Of a DNA stretch of 64,000 nucleotides, positions 62,201-64,000 are shown one piece after another; position 1 is the first letter of the stretch; the number at the start of each line of letters is the position of its first letter. The position numbers and the translations under genes were made by a program. The notes beneath the pieces were generated by a model that did no database searches, was not told the origin of the DNA, and saw nothing but the letters and a program-made list of their open reading frames with translations. The DNA comes from Haliotis asinina (taxonomy: Eukaryota; Mollusca; Gastropoda; Lepetellida; Haliotidae). Location of the stretch: the NCBI RefSeq assembly GCF_037392515.1, contig NC_090295.1, forward strand, positions 21,778,001 through 21,842,000, given 5' to 3'.

Positions 62201-63846
62201 TGAGAACAGAAACCAGGCTCTGGACCAGGAGATGACGAAGGTAAGTCCTCAGTGATATGGTCCAGGAACTTTCTTCTCATTTCAGAGATTTCCTAGTTAA
62301 AACATGGCACTGTTGATAGAGATATTCTGGAACATTGCTTGTTTTGGCTCAGTTTCAGTCATGACATGGTATTTGAATTACCTTTTAATTGAAGATGTCA
62401 AAAGCAAGGAGGTGTGTGCCTCGAAGGGATGGTTCAGAAAGTTTCAGGATTGACCAGACATGCTTTGGTTATATTTTCTGCTGCTGTTAATTTATTTCAA
62501 AATGGCTGACATCTGCATAAGTTAACTCATCATTTCAATGTAATTTCCTGGTTTGTTGACAGCAACTGGATGTGTAAGCATACTTTCCGCCTCTCACTCA
62601 TGTAATGTCATGCGCTCACGACTGAGATCAGTAATGTCATGCATAATCTACAAAAAGATTTTCAAAATACATTCTGACTTAAAAGACATCATTTAGGCGG
62701 CTTCAGTGGTAATAGACTGGTTCACTATTTTTGCTATGCAAAACTACAGTATAGTGATGATGAGCGCAGGCGATCTAGTACAGAAAGCCTAGTCTATTTT
62801 CCACTGAAAAAAACACGAAAAACAACACATATGTTTAGACTTCAAAGGGGGCTTTGCCACTCTGTAGACTCCCACCAGGCTCCACCCTGGACCTCGTCAG
62901 GATCTGCTGCCTGTGGACCCCAACTTCTCAAACCTTTCTTTAATTTTGGGTTGGAAGCTATTTGTAGGACCTTCAAGTCTTGTAATACTTCAGCGCACAC
63001 ACATTTATCTTTGTTCCACTAGTTTTGGGACAGTGCATAGATTTAGATTTGGTTTTCTATGACCTCTGTTTGACCTTGACCCCTGGCTGATGTGTTCTCC
63101 ATGATTGTCAAGGTGTGGAGCCAGGTCCGGACACTGATGGAGAAGAACGCCAACCTGGAGAACGCAAAGAGGAGTCTGGAGGATGAACTGGAAAGGGTGA
63201 GGAACAATTGATTTCACAGAGGATATTCTTTTAGACTTGTTTTATGTGGTCCACACTCAGTGCTTAACTGGAGGAATCTAAATGTAAAGCATATATCTAT
63301 AATATGCGTAACTTGTTGTGTTCTTTGTGCTCTTGGTCACTTAATATTAGGCGTAAACATTCCCCCTGGATTATGGTTGCCTTTTTCCTGTGGTTACCAC
63401 AGACACAAACAGAAAAAATCAAAAAGAAAAAAATGGGCATTAAGTCACAGTTCCCCTGGTGTATGCCCATCCTCATGGAGTTATCTCCCTTTAGCGAGGA
63501 TGTCAAGTTCCAACGCCTTTTAGTTTGTGGGATTCTGGATTTTCTTCAATGCTCGTGAGATTGAGAGGTAAGTCAAATTAGAGGGTATTTAGGATTCTTG
63601 GTTTAGGGCTGTTACCTCTAAGCTTTCACAGGCCACTAAAACAGAGAGTCCTATAAATCAAAAGTAGGGTCAAATAAGGTATGATACAACAGGATTAATT
63701 GGTGGCATAAAACAGCATTCACTCACCCCTGCTTGCAGAGAAGCAGCAGCTCAAGGCAGGCAGAGAGTGTGTTCGCCCAGACGTCTGCCAGTCAGGAGGC
63801 CACAATGAAATCTCTGTACAACAGAGCAGAGACTGCAGAACTGAAG
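26295..63846 (+). CDS. Long coiled-coil protein, partial (3' end beyond the window)
   Basis: Coding exons: 26295-26324, 39884-40003, 44790-44979, 46639-46988, 47543-47702, 49143-49297, 50217-50336, 51010-51555, 52125-52259 (or from 52146), 52641-52678, 53474-53945, 54541-54633, 54789-54977, 55460-55894, 57315-57378, 60327-60472, 60962-61114, 62103-62240, 63113-63196, 63739-63846. All junctions are GT-AG and in phase, for 1242 codons without a stop. The start MADIGNQKIS has a good context (GCCATGG). Residues 11-50 hold a short non-repetitive block, EKLLYLWRLYQNCQ. From about 51 onward nearly everything is Glu/Lys/Leu/Gln-rich heptad-like coiled coil. Exon 6 is a basic, Ser-containing break (TRSASDVSLRR, a possible basophilic kinase site), and exon 13 ends in a Pro/Asn-rich linker (APAPPNQINTNGHNQ). 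I do not recognise the family; a CCDC30/CCDC136-type protein is a weak guess from memory. Function, probably scaffold or tether, is unknown. Confidence 0.85.
28128..28335. mobile_element. Fold-back family copy (relative of 18,510)
   Basis: The left end GTCATTTAGAAAGTGGTCAA followed by ATGTAATATATGTCACATTT and GAGATTACACT, and the right arm GGAAGTGTAATCCC, match the outer arms of the 18.5-kb element. The core keeps GGTGCCTGATTCAG and GGGTTCAACTC, corresponding to the tRNA-like region. Confidence 0.6.
28766..29050 (+). mobile_element. GGCCAGACC-type MITE, copy 1 (right end not found)
   Basis: It starts after TTAA (28762-28765) with GGCCAGACCAGATTTATTTC. It aligns with 39,463-39,766 through CATATTTTTTCAAG, ATCCTAATGTTTTTAT and AAATTGyCAArAGTAA. 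Confidence 0.65.
29466..29720 (-). mobile_element. SINE family B with an internal 39-bp triplication
   Basis: The + strand shows TATGGCGGTGGTCTGAAAAT, AATTGAGTCTGAACCAGACA and ATCCAGTGATCAACAGCATG. A 39-bp segment, AGCTAGACCACCTGTTAGTC plus ACCTGGTATGACAAGCACA, is then repeated three times exactly (29590-29628, 29629-29667, 29668-29706). This makes a 13-residue periodic frame that is not a gene. Confidence 0.85.
30040..30480 (+). mobile_element. SINE A interrupted by SINE B
   Basis: Family A begins at about 30,040 (ATAGCGTAGTGGTTAGTGC, CCCAGGTTCGATTCCCTACA, GGGTACAATGTGTGAAG) and is interrupted after GTGATAAT (30158-30165). A full family-B copy on the minus strand occupies 30,166-30,410. Family A then resumes with GTGATAAT (30411-30418) and GATATTGCTAGAATATTGCT, ending in an ACTC tail. 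GTGATAAT is the apparent target duplication. Confidence 0.85.
31532..32893. mobile_element. Non-autonomous DNA transposon with TTAA target sites (1.36 kb)
   Basis: The left terminus is AGGGGCACTGGTGCGGAGC and the right terminus, read inverted, is AGGGGCACTGATGTGGAGC: 19 bp with two mismatches. TTAA lies on both sides (31528-31531 and 32894-32897), suggesting piggyBac-like TTAA targeting, though a TA duplication cannot be excluded. The left 550 bp recur at 15,250. No transposase frame is present; the frame at 32,771-32,986 runs across the right end and is not a gene. Confidence 0.8.
32965..33130. repeat. Dispersed repeat, pair with 41,225-41,370
   Basis: Both copies share AACTGGAnnAAAACC, then a GATTRYAATC-type stretch, AATCGTTCACC, then TCCGATAATCGA and GGATTTrGT..TTCCCAACA. 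The ends are not defined. Confidence 0.6.
35093..35250 (+). mobile_element. SINE family A
   Basis: GGGGGTAGCCTAGTGTTTAA, GATTTAATTCCCCTCGTGGG, TACAGTGTGTGAAGGTCACT, GGACTATTGCTAAAAGTGTC and GTAAAACTAAACTTACTCTC, in the usual order. Confidence 0.85.
36215..36415 (+). mobile_element. SINE family B, diverged
   Basis: CTTCAGTAGCCCTGAGGGAA, ATCGGGTTGACAGTGATGTC, GTAGGTCGATGCTCATGCTG and ACAGACAGCCACCATTATTG follow the family-B order. The tail is lost. Confidence 0.75.
37000..37320. repeat. Dispersed repeat segments, related to 41,520-41,720
   Basis: CAGTGAGTGGACAATAAT here and CAGTGAGCGGACAATAAT at about 41,555 are near-identical, and both are followed by AGGACCACT motifs. The first part (37,000-37,110: CCACTTCCACAAACC, TTCCGCTAAGATTTCTGTG) looks like a separate old MITE. 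Boundaries are uncertain. Confidence 0.4.
37912..37947 (+). other. G-quadruplex-forming motif
   Basis: Runs GGGG, GGGG, GGG, GGG, GGG, GG and GGGG are separated by one to three bases (first part GGGGTTAGGGGATAGGGTGG). It lies on the sense strand of intron 1, so both DNA and pre-mRNA could fold. A GT/GCAT-rich microsatellite follows to 37,990. Confidence 0.7.
38665..38820 (-). mobile_element. SINE family A
   Basis: The reverse complement shows GGGGGCAGTCGAGGACATAG, TGGTTCAACTGTTC, ACCAGGGTTCAATTCCCCAC, ATGGGTAAAATTGTGACGCC and GGTGTCCCCTGCTG, ending in a TCACTCACT-like tail. Confidence 0.85.
39463..39766. mobile_element. GGCCAGACC-type MITE, copy 2
   Basis: The left end GGGGAGACCAATTCTATTTC followed by TTGTTGTAC and the right end AAAACAAGAAATAAAATTGG followed by TCTGGCC are inverted repeats of about 30 bp. 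TTA or TTAA lies outside. It ends about 120 bp before exon 2 of the coiled-coil gene. Confidence 0.75.
40160..40345 (+). repeat. Dispersed repeat, pair with 60,615-60,775
   Basis: Both copies share TTGAGAAAGGGrGG, GCACACTT/GCACATTT, TTTCAATGrTTATTCA and CCCTCTGGATCyrYC. It is about 180 bp, probably an old transposon fragment. Confidence 0.6.
43396..43499. repeat. 26-bp tandem repeat, four copies
   Basis: The unit AGGTAACCAAACGTGTCCAC plus CTATAC is repeated exactly four times (the last base differs). Each copy carries CAGGTAACC, which resembles a splice donor. Confidence 0.95.
46305..46470 (+). mobile_element. SINE family A in intron 3
   Basis: GGGTAGCTTGATAGTTAAAG, AGTTTCAATTCCCCCAAAGA, GTACAATGTGTGAAGTGTAT, GTAATATTGCTAAAAATGGC and TTCACACCATGCTCAC. 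It ends about 170 bp before exon 4. Confidence 0.75.
47176..47290 (-). mobile_element. SINE family B, partial, in intron 4
   Basis: The + strand shows AGCAATTATTCAGCTAAGTG, AAGCCTGGACCAGACAATAC and AGTGATTGACTCTATGAGCA, matching the tail-proximal half of the family. Confidence 0.75.
48177..48741 (+). mobile_element. GGGACC-type MITE, full copy in intron 5
   Basis: The left end GGGACCGTTCATAATTTATG and the right end AATTATGAACAGTCCC are inverted repeats. TTA flanks both sides (48174-48176 and 48742-48744). A (GATGAT)n stretch lies at 48,205-48,222. The internal frame at 48,199-48,423 has no transposase motif. Confidence 0.75.
49415..49570 (+). mobile_element. SINE family A, degraded
   Basis: GGGCTGTGGTTAAAGGGTTG, CTGGTTTGATTCTCCATATA, CATTTCTGGTGGTCTCTACT, TTATATTGCTGGAATATTGC and ATGAAACCATACTCACGCAC. 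Confidence 0.75.
50009..50175. mobile_element. Fold-back family copy just before exon 7
   Basis: The left end ACACAATGGCATGTAGAAAG followed by TGGTCAAATGTAACATATG is mirrored by the right end GTTACATTTGACTTTTTCCT followed by AACTGGCTTTGTGT. It ends 41 bases before exon 7. The central tRNA-like part of the 18.5-kb copy is not recognisable here. Confidence 0.65.
50300..50765. repeat. Degenerate minisatellite at the exon 7 donor
   Basis: Units such as GACAGGGAGGGTGAAGTAAC followed by AGCTGAATGAGGATGGGGTG repeat downstream of the donor GAG|GTAAGA (50337). The exon end CAACAGCTGGATGAGGCAGA has a diverged copy at 50,604 (CAACAGCTGGATGAAAATGA) followed by GGTGAGA. A further donor-like GAG|GTAAGA lies at 50,661. 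Confidence 0.75.
51843..52012 (+). mobile_element. SINE family A in intron 8
   Basis: GGTGGGGTAGCCTTGTGGTT, CCAGGGTTCGATTGCCCACA, TGGGTTCAATATATGAAGCC, GGAATACCGTTAAAAGTGGC and GTAAAACTAAACTCACCCAC: a relatively well-preserved copy. Confidence 0.9.
52766..52970 (-). mobile_element. SINE family B (left member of an inverted pair)
   Basis: The + strand shows GAGTGAGTGAGTGAGTTTGC, TATATTGCAGTGGTCTGTAA, ATAATAGAGTCTGGACCAGG, CAGCATGAGCATCTATCTCT and AATAAGTATGGGTTACTGAA. Confidence 0.85.
52993..53244 (+). mobile_element. SINE family B, full copy with 13-bp target duplication
   Basis: It runs from CCCGTGAATGTCCAGGGTAG through AACCCATGCTTGC, TCATAACAGGTGACTAATGG, GATCACTGGATTATCTGGTC and CACCATATAGCTGGAATGTT to ATAAAACTAAACTCACTCAC. 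TAAGTACAGTCAA lies on both sides (52980-52992 and 53245-53257). This sets the element's ends and shows that it moves by retroposition. Confidence 0.9.
53251..53420. mobile_element. Possible pogo/Tigger-like MITE before exon 11
   Basis: The left end CAGTCAAGACTCATTAATCA and the right end GGATTAACGAGACTTGCG are inverted copies of a CAAGwCTCrTTAATCC-type terminus. TA precedes the left end. It ends about 55 bp before exon 11. Confidence 0.45.
53934..54410. repeat. 148-bp minisatellite that contains the end of exon 11 and its donor
   Basis: ATGGGCAACAAGGTGGGTTC, which spans the last 12 exon bases and the donor, recurs at 54,082 and 54,230. A close version (ATGGGCAACAGGGTGGGTAC) is at 54,378; the spacing is exactly 148 each time. 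Each unit consists of three roughly 49-bp subunits with CCATGGGCA cores. Confidence 0.92.
55895..57314 (+). other. Intron 14 with old repeats
   Basis: A degraded family-A SINE lies at about 56,093-56,190 (TTCATTCCCACAAAG, TTTTGCTGAAATATTGCTGA). A third GGCCAGACC-type MITE spans about 56,656-57,191, with left end GGCCAGACCAATTTACATG and right end AAATTTGTCTGGCC. I see nothing else. Confidence 0.6.
58291..58863. repeat. 48-bp perfect tandem array, 12 copies
   Basis: The unit TTTGACCTTTGTTGGTTTGA plus CAAAAGGTAACAATTATTTA plus TTTATTTA appears identical in all copies by eye. Because 48 is a multiple of three, a 200-codon frame (58303-58905, repeating TFVGLTKGNNYLFIYL) stays open. It lies in intron 15 and has no splice or start context. 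Confidence 0.95.
59477..59685 (-). mobile_element. SINE family B in intron 15
   Basis: The + strand shows ACTGAGTGAGTGATTTTAGT, TTTATGCCACACTCAGTAAT, ATAGTCGAGTCTGGTCCAGA, CAAATCGTTAGTTGCCTCTT and TCTAACCTGGACCTTCATGG. Confidence 0.85.
61115..61905. repeat. 77-bp minisatellite starting at the exon 17 donor
   Basis: It starts exactly at CAG|GTTGGTCACATGACAG. Units of 77 bp (GTTGGTCACATGACAGGGAG, TTGAGGTTAGCTACAGCTAA, TAGGTATTGAGATTGGTGAC, ACGACTTGGAGTTTGAG) repeat about four times. They pass into shorter units like GAGGTCGGACACATGACGGG to about 61,905. Confidence 0.92.
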
Positions 63847-64000
63847 GTAACCAATCAGATAGCTTGTTACATGCAGCTGTGGCTTTATTGGCTCATGTTG
63901 TAACAATAGCGTTTGAGTGATGTGATATATAACACTTTAATAAACAACAGGATCAAGAAACAATTTTTCATCTTTGTTCCATATTTTCAAAATTTAACTT

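Overview
This is eukaryotic nuclear DNA: genes are split by GT-AG introns, and the window is rich in minisatellites, SINEs and small DNA transposons. The two commonest SINEs, both ending in a tail like AAACTAAACTCACTCAC, look like those I associate with abalone (Haliotis, gastropod mollusc). That assignment is inferred from recall, not from a search.

Layout. 1-8,085: three abutting, unrelated tandem arrays (79-bp, 35-bp and 69-bp units). The first contains a large palindrome and runs off the left edge. 8,085-16,400: no gene that I can support; it holds SINEs, a 46-bp minisatellite, a hAT-like MITE with an exact 6-bp target duplication, and a TTAA-flanked element seen again at 31.5 kb. 16,417-22,760 (+): a complete nine-exon ALG3 gene (ER mannosyltransferase of N-glycan precursor assembly, 410 aa), in which one intron is an AT-AC, U12-type intron. 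22,761-26,290: intergenic, with a hairpin and a decayed Tc1-like transposase fragment. 26,295 to beyond 63,846 (+): a long gene with 20 phase-consistent coding exons in view (about 1,242 codons, no stop reached), encoding a long coiled-coil protein that I cannot name with confidence. Its first intron is 13.6 kb and full of transposon relics.

The two genes lie head-to-tail on the + strand, about 3.5 kb apart, with no visible functional link. I see no bacterial-style system, CRISPR array or gene cluster. The most unusual signals are the U12 AT-AC intron in ALG3, the repeated occurrence of minisatellites that start at 5' splice sites (four introns, two genes), a fold-back repeat family with a tRNA-like core, and the large palindrome in the 79-bp array. 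All exon models were made by eye from splice signals, reading phase and remembered protein similarity; no transcript evidence was available.
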